A stretch of DNA of 64,000 nt from Rosellinia necatrix (taxonomy: Eukaryota; Ascomycota; Sordariomycetes; Xylariales; Xylariaceae): assembly GCA_021209875.1 (NCBI GenBank), contig JAGYVD010000010.1:1798001-1862000 (forward strand), written 5' to 3'. Under the pieces are notes generated by a model. That model did no database searches, was not told the DNA's origin, and saw only the letters and a program-made list of their open reading frames with translations. This document shows, in pieces, positions 1 to 11,246 of the stretch (its first letter is position 1; each line of letters starts with the position of its first letter). The position numbers and the translations under genes are program-made.

Positions 1-9
1 ATGGTATAG

Positions 10-1032
10 GACGAAACATTGCCTGACGCCAACCTCATCGATATGCAACGAGAGATTCAGTGGTTTATGCGACCGTATCTAATTGATTTCCTCATTGAGG
101 CTCACGCCGCCTTCGCTCTGTTGCCCGAAACGCTCTTCCTGACGATCAATCTACTGGACCGCTATTGCTCGAAGCGAGTGGTCTACAAACAGCACTATCA
201 ACTTGTTGGATGCGCAGCACTCCTGATCGCTGCTAAGTACGGAGACAAGAAGGATCGGGTACCCCAAATCAACGAGTTGAATAACATGTGCTGTGGGTTG
301 TACGATTCGGGCATGTTTACTCAGATGGAGATGCATGTGCTCAACACCCTTGACTGGATGATTGGTTCTCCCACCGTTGACTTTTTTACCCAGCTTATTG
401 TAGCTGAAGAGTCGGATGACCGAGAAGTCGAGCATATGGCTGCTTATCTTTGTGAAATTGCGTTGTATCATCGCGATTTTGTTTCAACAAAACCATCAGT
501 CATGGCTCGAGCCTCTCTCGCTCTTGCTCGCGCGATACTGGGACGAGCTGAAGTCAATGACGGGGCGTGGGATAACGTCGAGCATCATACCGTTGTTACG
601 CTTTCGCAACACCTGCACCAGCCATCCATCACTCTGTCTCGGAAGTATTCCTCCCCTCAGTTGTCCCGTGTTTCTGCAACTCTCTCTGAGTTTCTGGCAC
701 AACAAGCCGCCATGTCAAGAAGAGCACAGCAGGCGCCTCCATCTCCCCCCGCTGAACCAACTCTGACATCGAGCCACTCTGCCATATACAACACCCCGCA
801 AAAGGGCTGCACCACTACGGTCGGCCCCGTAGATGGTTACATGACACCACCAATCACACCCGACGGAATGTGCTTCACCGCAGTGACAGATCCTATGAAT
901 AAATACGTCCCGCCTAGGTGTCCTGTCACTCCCACACCCCAAGTTCCCACGATAACCGGATATTCTCAACGACAACCGCAACACTATGCAGCGTACCCAT
1001 ACGACGAACATCACGGCCAGATGGCAGCTTAG
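10..1032 (+). CDS. G1/S-type cyclin, 3' part (5' exon outside window)
   Basis: Cell-cycle cyclin that would bind and activate the Cdc28/Cdk1 kinase at G1/S. The window opens in the last bases of an intron (acceptor TAG at 7-9) and the frame then stays open for 340 codons to the TAG at 1030-1032. The cyclin box begins at once: EIQWFMRPYLIDFLIEAH, then LTINLLDRYCSKR and a hydrophobic LVGCAALLIAAKY helix, which is the Cln/PCL-like arrangement of fungal G1 cyclins. A second helical repeat follows to about residue 180. The C-terminal 130 residues are Ser/Pro/Thr-rich, with several minimal CDK sites (TPP, TPDG, TPTP) typical of unstable G1 cyclins. The N-terminus and any destruction signal there are missing. 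Family assignment is firm; the exact orthologue (Cln1/Cln3/PclA class) is inference. Confidence 0.88.
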   Translation, partial: DETLPDANLIDMQREIQWFMRPYLIDFLIEAHAAFALLPETLFLTINLLDRYCSKRVVYKQHYQLVGCAALLIAAKYGDKKDRVPQINELNNMCCGLYDSGMFTQMEMHVLNTLDWMIGSPTVDFFTQLIVAEESDDREVEHMAAYLCEIALYHRDFVSTKPSVMARASLALARAILGRAEVNDGAWDNVEHHTVVTLSQHLHQPSITLSRKYSSPQLSRVSATLSEFLAQQAAMSRRAQQAPPSPPAEPTLTSSHSAIYNTPQKGCTTTVGPVDGYMTPPITPDGMCFTAVTDPMNKYVPPRCPVTPTPQVPTITGYSQRQPQHYAAYPYDEHHGQMAA

Positions 1033-2685
1033 GAATCATACCTCTGGACTTGTGGCCCCCCCAGGCCGAATTGGATATCTCAATCCATATCTGCTTCCGG
1101 GACACTCTTGGGATATCCCGGTATTTCATCACATGACGTGTATCATTGGAGGAGAAAAAGATTGTTGCATAAATTGACGGTTAAGGATATCTCCTGGCAT
1201 TAGCGACCTGATTCGAGTTCATTTCCTTTTTCAATCATACCCATTGCGCGAGTCATCTTGCATCACATCAACGAACGATTGCCGTCCCAAAAAAAAAAAT
1301 CTGATTTCAGCTTTGCGAGTTCAGGCGTCCACCAGCATTTCCCTTTTACAAAGACGCTCAAATTGCAGGGAAGAGGGAAGAAAATGTGCGCGAGCAAATG
1401 TGCCTACTGGGCAGGATAGTGGGAAAAGAAAAAAAAAGGGGGGGGGGAAGGGAGAATTGTTTACCGATTCTGGGGCTACCTGAAAAAAAGGCACAGCAGA
1501 TCGCGAAGGATCCATCGACAAGAGTAAACGCATGCATCGGGTAATGGTAGCCCAGGGCAGTTTGCTTGAATGCCGCCAGCCTTAGCTGTAGGTGGGAAAT
1601 TTGCGGACGCATGTTTGCGCCCTACTGGGGTCACACGGCAAAGCCGACTTGGTCGTGCAGATATTTGCATCTGTCCCCCCGGAGCCGGAGGGAGAATAAT
1701 TCATTCTTGGTGGAAGCAAACTATTCTAGACGTGAGAATATCCTCAAGTAATGCCTCTACTTTGTCGACATTGCGGGATTCTTTCACATTTATAGTTATG
1801 CTACTACCTCAAGTAAATACATCAACACCAGTAAAAAAAAAAAAGCGTTCTTCCCCATCACGTGTGCATCCTGGATTGTGAATAATTGTATATCATGTGT
1901 AAACTTTGACACGGGTTCCACACAACCAATCTATTCACATATTCACACTTGAGAGTGTTCTGTCATCGGTTTAACAGGGGCTGTAGCAATCTTCAAAGTA
2001 TATTTAGCACGAAGTAAACTCTATTTTGATTGTGCTAGTTTTGGTACACGCTAAGTACTTATACATGGATCTTTTGGGATGCCTTTGAACGATGGTGAAG
2101 TATATTACAGATATTTATGTTCTTGAGTTGTGCGGTCTTGCAGTAGAAATGCAGAGCCTCATTGTCTTCGCAGCAGCAAATAATTGAGGGTAATTCATGA
2201 TTTGAGAGGCACCTAGGTATTGCTACAGATCTGGCTGCCTCACGGAGTCAAATAACAAGATCTCATTGGCCAATTTACCGCACCCAAGACAGCCGGGGTA
2301 TGGTGCCCCTCGGGACAAAAGCTTGGGGTGTGAGTGTGGGGAGGGGAAGGGGGTACCTAGAGTTGCCTACTACGTACCTACCTAGGTAGGTAGGTACCCA
2401 GGTAGGTATAGGAGTACATGGGTACCTGGACTTGGGTACTTGGGTACTCAGGCACTTAGGTACATCAGCTTAGCGCATTGACCACCTCGGCTGTGGTGGG
2501 GCTGTATCCCACAAACCTAAGTCTGTGGTAGGCATGAAATGCCAAAAAATTGTAGCAAGTCCCCTCCACCGCGAAATTCCCACCCAACCTTCAAAAAGTC
2601 GGCACTAACCACAGCTCAACAACAACACCCCCCTCCTCGACGGCCAATTCCCCCATCTATCCACGAACCTAATTCGAGCGACAAT
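1033..2685. other. Intergenic spacer, cyclin to rps2
   Basis: No supported gene. It holds the cyclin 3' UTR, a purine tract with a poly-G run near 1438-1448, and an AGGTAGGT/GGGTAC microsatellite cluster at about 2365-2465. The last 150 bases before the rps2 start are C/A-rich, as expected for a ribosomal-protein leader. Confidence 0.6.
2365..2465. repeat. ACCT/AGGT microsatellite cluster
   Basis: Imperfect ACCTACCTAGGTAGGTAGG followed by repeated GGGTAC(C/T)TGG words. The same ACCT/AGGT motif recurs in most spacers of this window. Confidence 0.75.
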
Positions 2686-3670
2686 ATGGCCGACCGAGGT
2701 GATCGAGGCGGTGCCCGTGGAGGCTTCGGGTCTAGAGGCGATCGTGGCGGTGACAGAGGCCGTGGCCGTGGCCGTGGACGTGGACGACGTGGTGGTCCCA
2801 AGGACAGCGATAAGGAATGGATGCCCGTCACCAAGCTGGGTCGTCTCGTGAAGAGCGGCAAGATCAAGAGCATGGAGGAGATCTACCTACACTCTCTCCC
2901 CATCAAAGAGTACCAGATTGTCGACCACTTTCTTCCCAAGCTGAAGGATGAAGTCATGAAGGTACGGCTCCAATCACTCCCCCCCCCCCCCTTCCCCCCC
3001 ATTCTAGAGATGGTTGGACGATTATACTCTGCCGGGATGTGCTTGGGAGTGAACGTGCTGAGCATTTTTTGCTAATAATCAACCCTCACTACAGATCAAG
3101 CCTGTCCAGAAGCAGACTCGCGCCGGTCAGCGAACCCGATTCAAGGCCATTGTCATCATTGGCGATTCCGAGGGCCACGTTGGCCTTGGTATCAAGACCT
3201 CCAAGGAGGTTGCCACTGCTATCCGTGCCGCCATCATCATTGCCAAGCTGAGCGTCATTCCCGTCCGCCGTGGTTACTGGGGTACCAACCTTGGTCTGCC
3301 GCACTCGCTCCCCGTCAAAGAGAGCGGGAAGTGCGGTTCCGTTACAGTCAGAGTATGTAAACCCAGTCAGGGATGGTTCTATATCCTGGGTACGACACTA
3401 ACCTCCTGATAGTTGATTCCGGCTCCTCGTGGTACCCAGATCGTCGCTTCTCCCGCTGTCAAGCGTCTCCTCCAGCTCGCTGGTATCGAGGACGCCTATA
3501 CCTCCTCCTCCGGCTCAACTAAGACTCTAGAGAATACCCTCAAGGCCACTTTTGCCGCCATCTCCAACTGTTATGGTTTCCTAACCCCCAACCTGTGGAA
3601 GGAGACTAAGTTGATCCGCAGTCCTCTTGAGGAATACGCGGACTCTCTCCGGGAAGGCAAGAAATATTAG
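2686..3670 (+). CDS. rps2: 40S ribosomal protein S2 (uS5)
   Basis: Small-subunit ribosomal protein at the mRNA entry and decoding region. Three exons: 2686-2961, 3095-3352 and 3413-3670, giving 263 aa; both introns are phase 0. Intron 1 is 133 nt (GTACGG...ACAG, branch GCTAATA) and intron 2 is 60 nt (GTATGT...ATAG, branch CACTAAC). The N-terminus is an RG-rich tail (RGG/RGRGRG, about residues 3-35), a usual arginine-methylation target. It is followed by the S5 double-stranded RNA-binding region ([18 protein letters not shown]) and the S5 C-terminal domain ([19 protein letters not shown]). Length matches eukaryotic S2. The Met at 2686 is chosen because the tail starts [13 protein letters not shown]; the in-frame ATG further upstream at 2539 would add unrelated proline-rich residues. 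Confidence 0.96.
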
Positions 3671-4634
3671 AAAGGAAATTTCGGGCATACGGCGTGGATA
3701 TCTTTTCGGGCTTTGTTCATTTGCATCGGTGCCGGGTGGGCAGGCATCGGGTCGAGGTAGCAAAAATACCATAAATCATTTGACCATTTTGGTTTTTTCT
3801 TTTCTTTTTTTTTTCTTTTAGCTTCATCAGCATATGCTGTTTCGTGCCTCATATTTACTGACATTTAGTTGCTACGAGTTATAGCTTGCAGCTAAGATAG
3901 GCCATGAGACTTAGAGAGCGGTAGGCATGGCTATTCATTCAGTCCTGCTTGGCAATCAGTGAAAGAACAACACCAAATCTTACCATTAACCCCTCAGAAA
4001 GGTGATACGAAGGGTTCTAATAGCTCCCAGGCATTATTGTATTGACGTAGCGGATTCGTTCCCCGCAAGATGGCCTCTTTCTTCCCACCAAAGGCCTCAA
4101 AATACGATAAGTCCGACATGGTTTATGCATCTCTTAAACAGAAGAGTATGAAGCAAATGCAGACAGTGTCAAGTCTGATTTCCGTCACACGCCACCCTAT
4201 TGTATGACACGGCCTGTACTCTGCCCCCAGGCAATCCTCAGCATGTAGACGTCATCCCTACCTGCATCTAGACCTGGTCTCTATCGCTCTCTCCATAAAA
4301 GCGATGGCGATGGGGTGGAAGGAACAAGCGAGGGGAGTCCTCAGAAGATACTCATCTGGTAGGCAGGGTATCTGTGCCTTACCCTAGGTGATAGATCGAA
4401 CATGTTTCTCCTTCATTCGCTCTCTTTCATCTTCAAACTCGTTCGATTCTTTTGGCGTCACTGTCCTTCGATCCATATTCCATCGCTTTTGGTGTTTTTG
4501 GACTTCAATTCAATTTTGGCCCGATTCTGAACGTTCTACTCTCGTCAACACCTTCTAAATCCTTCGTATACCACCCCTCCCATTCGCTCAGGGGGCTTTG
4601 GCTTGTTAGATTAACTGTGCCACGGCTGAAGGCG
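3671..4634. other. Intergenic spacer, rps2 to WSC gene
   Basis: The rps2 3' UTR with a T-rich stretch near 3790-3820, then the promoter and leader of the WSC-protein gene, with CT-rich sequence near 4400-4450. An in-frame upstream ATG exists at 4452; I do not use it because the signal peptide begins at 4635. Confidence 0.55.
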
Positions 4635-7600
4635 ATGCCATCACTATTCGGCTCTCCGCCTGTAACAAGATTGCTACTGGTTGCTACTCTCTTCGCACTC
4701 GGTTTCTTTGCTACAGTTCCTCTCTCCAGCGGGCAGACCTCTCGCCCGCCCCAAGGGCATAGCCGTTCCCCAGAAAATGTATCTGCGACTCCCTCTCGTG
4801 GGAGACGCCCGCCCGGACTGGCTAGATCAGTTAGCCCCATGCCCAGTATTTTAGACAATCTTGTTCTGGGAGGCTTTGCGAGCTTGTTAGTGGCTCAAGT
4901 CACAGGCGGTATTAATAGGTCGCTACCTACACTTGATAGTTTCAGCGCTAGAGACCAAGACGGCGTGTCCCTCATCACTGATGAACAGGTTGCAGGTCAA
5001 GTCATAGCGATGGACGCCGCCTCTTTCGATGATCGGATTATCAATCGCCAGATTCAAACTTCGGATGCAGTTTTCAACATCGGGGTTAGAGACATTGCAG
5101 GAGTGGCAAATCATCCCCTCTCTCTCGCCGGTGATTTAATCGGGCAAAATGTCTGCGGCGTTGTCACTCCTGTCAACGGCATCCTCGCCACGGTTGCTGG
5201 TCTTTGCCGAGAGATACCCTCCGCAGTTTCCCAGCCTTCTTCAGAAATCCCGACCGGCTCTCTAGCCAACTCAGATATACCATTTACTGCTACAATTTCT
5301 ACGGGCAGCATATATCGCGGTTTACTGGCCACCATAAGCAGTCCGGTTAGAATTGCCGAGTCGACTCTAAGCCCTCCCAAGCCGCAAGGCCAGGGCACGT
5401 CAACTAACTCTACCACTGCCAATGCCGGCAGCCCCGGCTCTGGCCCGGCAGGAAACGGCGCGACGCCTTCTCAGTCTAGCCAACAGCTACCTTCTAATGC
5501 CAGTCCAACGTCGAGTCCTTCCGATGGAGTACCGCCTGCACCCATACCCATGTCTCCCTTCCCACCTGCTAGCCCTTCGATACCGGGGGCAACTGGTCAA
5601 CAGTCTCTTCCAACCGCAGTTCCCGACCCAGTCCAGCTTGGAACAGGTAGTAGTAGCACACAGGCGCTTACTACAGGTTGTAAGTCTATGAATACTGCTC
5701 CTATCGTCCTATTGAGGCAAAACTGACCTTATTCAAAGCCAGCAAAGCCGCCACTATTACTGAATACCAAACTATGATCCAGTCGTGTACGTTTAGTATG
5801 ATGGGAGCCACTTTAGCGTATGTATACCGGCTGCGTTCCCTTCCAATGATATTATTTTAATTTCCATCCAGGACTACACAAACCGTTACTTCGACCGTCT
5901 ACCCAGCTTGCTCCACGTCATCTTGTACCGAAGCGCCGCAGCCGACTTGCAATTGTCCAAATGCCAATCCTTCTCCTCCGGGGGGTAATGGCGCCCAGGG
6001 CCCTTGCCCCGGAGCTGGTTATACATGCCATGATTGTCTGGATGGGTGGTTTTGCCCACCGTCCCAAACCCCGGCGCAACCCGCTCCTTGTGGATTTGGT
6101 TGGCCATGTGCCCATTGCGAAGGTGGCTGGTTCTGTGCCCCAGTCCAAACTTCCGGACCATGTATAGCTTCCAGTGCCACAACCGTCGTCACCACTTCGT
6201 TCTCTTCGCCAACGCCGGGAGGGCCCGCGCCGGGCCGGCCAAGTCCTCCACCCCCTGAGAGAGTTACCGGTTGGGGTTATTGCGGCTGCTGGGCAAATGA
6301 CCCACGGCAGAGGGCTCTCGACACGGAAACTTTCAGTTCAGACTTCCTCACAAATGAAGCTTGCGTGCAGCATTGCATAATCAGGGGTTTTATTATGGCA
6401 GGTACGGAAAGGGGCAATAGCTGCCTGTGCGGAAACTTCTTGAATGGCACGGAGAAGATGGATGAAGGGGTATGCTCAATGCCATGCTCAGGAGATGCTA
6501 CCCAGTTTTGCGGTGGTTTGGATTCACTCAGCTGCTACAGCCCCGACGGTGAACCATACGGCTGGGCGAGCGCTGGTCCCCAACCACACGAGCCTACAAT
6601 CCAGCCACCGGAGGTGGTAGGGCTGGATATTGGTGGTGTCGCCGAAACCCAGATAACGACTCCGGGGGTCATCTTCCCTCCACCAAGTGCAGACCCGGAC
6701 GATATCATGTTTATATACGGGAAAACCACGAGCCAACCGTTAGGCGACTTGCCTCGCAATTTTACATTCTCCGCGCCTCCCGACTTGCCGTCATCGTCTT
6801 CGACCCCTTTCGGCGGAGGTGGCGTGGCCCCAGGCCGAGGAACGTTGTCAAGGACGACCAATAGCAGCCCACCTCCCAATAGCTCTGTGGGCTCGAATGC
6901 CAATCCGTCTAGCACGCCGAGCATGCCCGGCGTCTCCAACACTCCAAGTTCTCCGGTTACTCCAGGTTCTCCAGGTGGCTCTACCACCCAGAGCATCTCA
7001 AGCAATCCTAATACACCGGGTACCCCAGTTAGCCCTAACACTCCTGGAACACCAGGTGCCCCTAATGCTTCCAGTACGCCGAGCGCTCCTAGTACCCCTG
7101 GGACCCCCGGTACTCTTAGTACTCTTAGTACTCCTGGTATTTCTAGTACCTCTACTGGTTCAAGCAGTAATGGTAGTGTTGCTCCAAGTCAGAGCGTTCC
7201 CCCGGCCCCGTCGGTAAGTGAAGGTTCAAGTTCGACTACCTCGACGGGAATCACTCCAGAAAGCCCAAGCACCAACTCAATACCTAATAGCCCTGGCGGT
7301 AGTGTCCCGACAAATCCACTGAGCAGCCCAAATGAGAGCACCCTAGGAGCTTCGGAGAGTTCAAGCTCGACTCCTAATGGCGGCAATAGAGTTGCGCCAG
7401 GTCATGGGCAGGTTTCGAGCACGATATCAGAGAGCGAGAATCCAAGCTCTGTACCATCCAGCGAACATACCACCCCGGCGAATATAACTCCCCCCGGAGA
7501 TACTAGTACAATAATAACTCCTACTGAACCAGAAATTCCAAACCAAGAGACACTGTCTTCAGCCAACGTGCCTGGCGGCTTAATGTCGTGTGTCTCTGGC

Positions 7601-9166
7601 ATAGGTATGAGCTGCAGCCCGACAATTAGCAGTAGCGATGTTAGCCCTAGCCTTAGCACAACATCGCCCGGTCGTGATCAAGGAACCACGGCCACCCCTG
7701 GAAACCCCAGTACCGCTCCGGCCCAGACGGAAGGTCCCACACTGCCCCCCGGGGGAGGTAATCCTCCGACTTCAACGCTTCTATCAAGTAGTGAAGCCTC
7801 TACCACTGGCCCATCCTCCTCACCCCCGTTTGGTGGGGGAGGTGTAGCACCAGGACATGGCCAACCCTCTAGGTCAACGTTACCACTGCCCAGTAGCAGT
7901 ATTATCTTCTGCACACCTGGGTCGACTGATGTAACCTGTATCTCGTCTTCGTCTGGTGGAAGCACGTCTCCCAGCCAGAACGAATCCAGTTCGGGAACGC
8001 CAAACACCAGCCCTACCACCAGCCCCGCCACCTGCCCTGAGGGACTGAATGACCCGGCCTGCACCTCACCTGTTGGTGGAGGGGGTGTAGCCCCGGGTCG
8101 TGGACAGCCCTCTACACGTACACCAGGCGGCATACCAAGCACCTGTCTGGCCGGGTCTACGGATCCCGCCTGTACCCTGCCGATTGACGGTAGTGGCGTG
8201 ACGCCCAGCCATAGCCAACCCAGTTCAACAAGCTCTATACACCCAAATAATCCATCTGCCCCGACGAGTCCGGCAAGCCAAACAAATCTTCCTGGCACTT
8301 CCTCTCGTGGCAGCACGTGTCTGCCGGGATTAACAGGTCCAGACTGCACCGCACCAAGCAACGAGGGCAGTCGTAGCTCCACCGGGACATCCAATCAGGC
8401 GACTATAACCATGGCGAGTTCGATGCCCTTCACCTCGACTATACTTAGCACGATACACAGCATTAGTGGAAGCAGTGAGCCGATCGAGCCGGGTCCAGGG
8501 GCGCCTACTAGCGCGCATGGAAGTAGCAGCCTGGTTACTACAGTCCGGGATTCATCGACGCTGCCGGAGTCAAATGAAGGCACCTCCTCCAACACCTCAC
8601 CTAACACCTCCCCTCTTCCGGGCCAACCCTCGACCTCAACGCCCGAGGGGGCCGGCGGTGTGGCGCCGGGTCACCAAAATCCTAGCACGCAACCTTCCCA
8701 GGGGAGCAGCCAGATTTCCGAAACTGCCCGAAGCCCGCCCGGGGAATTAAGTAGCAGTATAACCCCAACTGAAACGAACCCCAATTCCTTGTTTTCTAAC
8801 ACAGGCCTCACCTCACCCAGTATTTCAAGCCAGCCAACAGCCACAAATCCCAACCAAGGTGGAGGCGAAGGGCCGAGTCCAGAGTCCAGTGGCTCGCAGA
8901 CATCGTACACATACCCGCCAGGCATGGTTCCGTATGGAAGCCACCCATCGTCTATGACAACGCTGGCGTCCATGCTCGTCTGGAGAGAGCCCAATGGTGA
9001 AGTAGGGGAACCTACCATGTCACATCCTGCCATCCTGCACAATGGCCCCAATCCACAACAGGAGATCCCAGTGTTGGATTTCGAGGAAGCCCCGACGGTC
9101 ACGACAACATCCACGCAGCCTGCCAACCCACGATGGCAACGCATTCGCCCCGTCTACGTATGGTAA
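4635..9166 (+). CDS. Secreted WSC-domain, mucin-like Ser/Thr/Pro-rich protein
   Basis: Predicted extracellular or cell-wall glycoprotein of 1472 aa. Exons 4635-5679, 5739-5817 and 5872-9166, with introns of 59 and 54 nt (GTAAGT...AAAG, GTATGT...CCAG); the frame closes exactly. The start is chosen at a signal peptide (RLLLVATLFALGFFATVPL, residues 11-29). Residues about 415-475 hold two copies of a Cys/Trp module (C-x2-C-x2-GWFC). Residues about 505-600 are a WSC carbohydrate-binding domain (GWGYCGCWAND ... GNSCLCGN ... CSGDATQFCGG). The remaining 870 residues are a Ser/Thr/Pro/Gly tail with recurring GGGGVAPGxGQPS cassettes and C-x2-G-x2-D-x2-C loops. I see no C-terminal GPI signal and no transmembrane helix, so it is not a classical Wsc1-type stress sensor. 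Role as adhesin or wall-associated lectin is inference. Confidence 0.85.
6800..8690 (+). repeat. Degenerate protein-level repeats in WSC-protein tail
   Basis: Six copies of a Gly-Gly-Val-Ala-Pro-Gly cassette start near 6808, 7379, 7829, 8072, 8183 and 8651. Four short Cys loops of the form C-x2-G-x2-D-x2-C sit near 7909, 8032, 8143 and 8320. Between them are runs of Pro-Gly-Thr/Ser triplets (about 6900-7200). Copies differ at the DNA level, so they are old or under selection, not a recent slippage array. Confidence 0.8.
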
Positions 9167-10145
9167 GGAGAAAGAGAAAGAATAAAAAGAGCGTTCCGAA
9201 CCAAGAATGGGCGGGGAAAATGGGAAGATGGGGGGTTAATGATTGCACAAGGAATTTATGTGAGGAACACAAGATAAAAAAAATAAGGCATGAGGGGCGA
9301 CGTTCTTTGGTCTGAAATACTTAACCGGGTATCTATGTAAGCAACGGCACCCGCCCATGCAGTTACCGAAATCCCTCCCTTTTCCATTTCTCGACTAGCT
9401 AGAGGGGGCATGATACGTCAGCCCCTTCAAGGTAATTATTGGCGGAAACACATAAAGGAAGAGATAACTTAGACTAGATCGCCTATACTATGATATATGT
9501 TAATGGAATTAAAAGATGATATACACCACACATTTGCAATTCATACCCGTCGATAGTTAAGACCCAGTATTGTCTCTCGAGTATAGTAAGTTAATCTTCA
9601 TCACGCAATTGACTAGGTGTAGCAGAGATAAGGGAACCATATAGCTAGTAGGAGTTAAATTTGCGAGACACGGAATAACACAAATGACACTACTACTTAC
9701 TAGGCGATACACACATAATAGTAGGGACATACCTGCAAGATTTTTACCTCACCTACTACATGTGTGATCATGGCGACAGTATACTCATTGACAGATAGCC
9801 TTGTTAGCCCTAAGTCTATAGCCCGACATTGGTGTATTAGTTGAGAGGGGCTGGAAAATGGCCCATCGAATGTTGCCTCCAAGGGCCAGCGTGTCCTCCA
9901 CTCTAACGCCACAAACAAATACACATGCGATTAACAATAGAGAGGAGGGAGGACGAATGGACAAATGTCACGCCCTAGTAATAGTACAAGTTCTTTTTAC
10001 AAACAGTGAACGCCGTAGAAGTCGGTGCGGGTATCTCACAACATCATTCATTCATCCTTTTTGGGGTTTGTTTTTGTGGGAAGATATGTTAACCGGGGAG
10101 CCCCTTGTTATACACGGTGCGTAGCTACTTTTCCGGCTCAAGTTG
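9167..10145. other. Convergent intergenic spacer
   Basis: Lies between the 3' ends of the WSC gene (+) and the sulfurtransferase gene (-). It is AT-rich from about 9400 to 9720. No gene, RNA or repeat found. Confidence 0.55.
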
Positions 10146-11246
10146 CTACGTCTCCTTCGGGGGGTCTTTGACAACGAGGTTGTCGGATGGCTCAACACGC
10201 TGTGCCCATTCGCTGTTTGCATAATAGGGTTAGCCGACGTGTTGAAGAATAGGGTCTTAGTTTTATGAGGCCAAGGCAACTCACGTCCAGCTACCGTCAT
10301 AAACTCTACGGTTCTCAGTCGTGCCATAGCCGGCCTCCTCGAGCGCGGTGTCGATGACGACCGCTGTCACACCGGTACCGCAACTTGAGATGATTGGCTT
10401 TGAGGGGTCAACGCCCTTCTTCTCAAACAGCTTCCTTAGTTGGTCCTTGGGTAGGAATGCCTTGGTTGTCGGGTCTAGAACGTCGCTAAAGGGGATACTG
10501 ATCGAGCCTGGTATGTGACCAGAGGACAATCCTTCTCTCGGCTCAGGGGCCTCGCCAGTAAATCTGCCACGAGGCCGAGCATCAAGGATCTGTACCCCTT
10601 CGGCGCCCTCCTTGTTGTAATCCAAAGCGACTTCACGCACCGCTTCATAGCTAGCGACTCTGCTCTCCTCAAGCTGGGGGATTGGATACGGGTTGCACTC
10701 GACCGTAAAAAGGTTGCCGGACTCGGTTGGATGGCCCTCTTCAACCCATTGCTTGAAGTTGTTGAGGATATGCACCTTGGGGTGGCCGAAGACTCGGAGT
10801 GTCCAGCCAACGCGCGGGGCACTGAATATGCCGAGTTCGTGGGAGTCGTAGACAACAACGGTGTCATCCTTACGGATACCCAGAGCGCTCATGGCTTGGG
10901 CGAACTGTTTGGCAGTGGGTAGCATGTGAGGATACGGCGAGTGCTTGTCTTTGACCTTGTCGAGATCGAAGAAACGCGCCTTGGGTATGCGCTTCTCGCG
11001 GAAGGTGTCGATGCCGGTACGGGAATCATTGGGTAGAAACCAGGAGGCACAGAGGGGGATCACGCGGGGATCGGTGCTGATGACCGAGGGGGGACTTGTC
11101 TTGAGGGCGTCGGCAAGCTCTTTTGGCGTGACCAGGTACGAGGAGAGGCCCCGGCGAGCGTCCATGTTGGAGATCTGGGAGGGTCGGAACATCTGTCGGG
11201 GGAGGGCAGCTCTCGTGGAGCGGAAGATGGCGATGGCTGCCATGGC
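10146..11246 (-). CDS. tum1: Two-domain rhodanese sulfurtransferase (MST/Tum1 type), likely mitochondrial
   Basis: Transfers sulfur from 3-mercaptopyruvate or thiosulfate to acceptors; the Tum1 branch also feeds tRNA thiolation. Two exons, 10285-11246 and 10146-10212, separated by a 72-nt phase-2 intron; 342 aa. The N-terminal rhodanese domain is structural (DTVVVYDSHELGIFSAPRVG, FGHPKVHILN). The C-terminal domain carries the active-site loop SSCGTGVTA with its catalytic Cys. Exon 2 supplies the usual C-terminal TEWAQR motif directly after VYDGSW, which confirms the splice. I use the Met at 11246 because it begins MAAIAIFRSTRAALPRQM, a typical Arg-rich mitochondrial presequence. An in-frame ATG at 11294 would add 16 residues dominated by a poly-proline run. 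Confidence 0.92.

Noticed and set aside
4452..4634. Upstream in-frame start of the WSC gene
   Set aside because: It would place 61 non-secretory residues ahead of a clear signal peptide at 4635.
6535..7041. Long minus-strand frames opposite the WSC gene (also 7678-8394 and 8671-9144)
   Set aside because: They mirror the Gly/Pro/Ser codon bias of the plus-strand gene and have no domain of their own.
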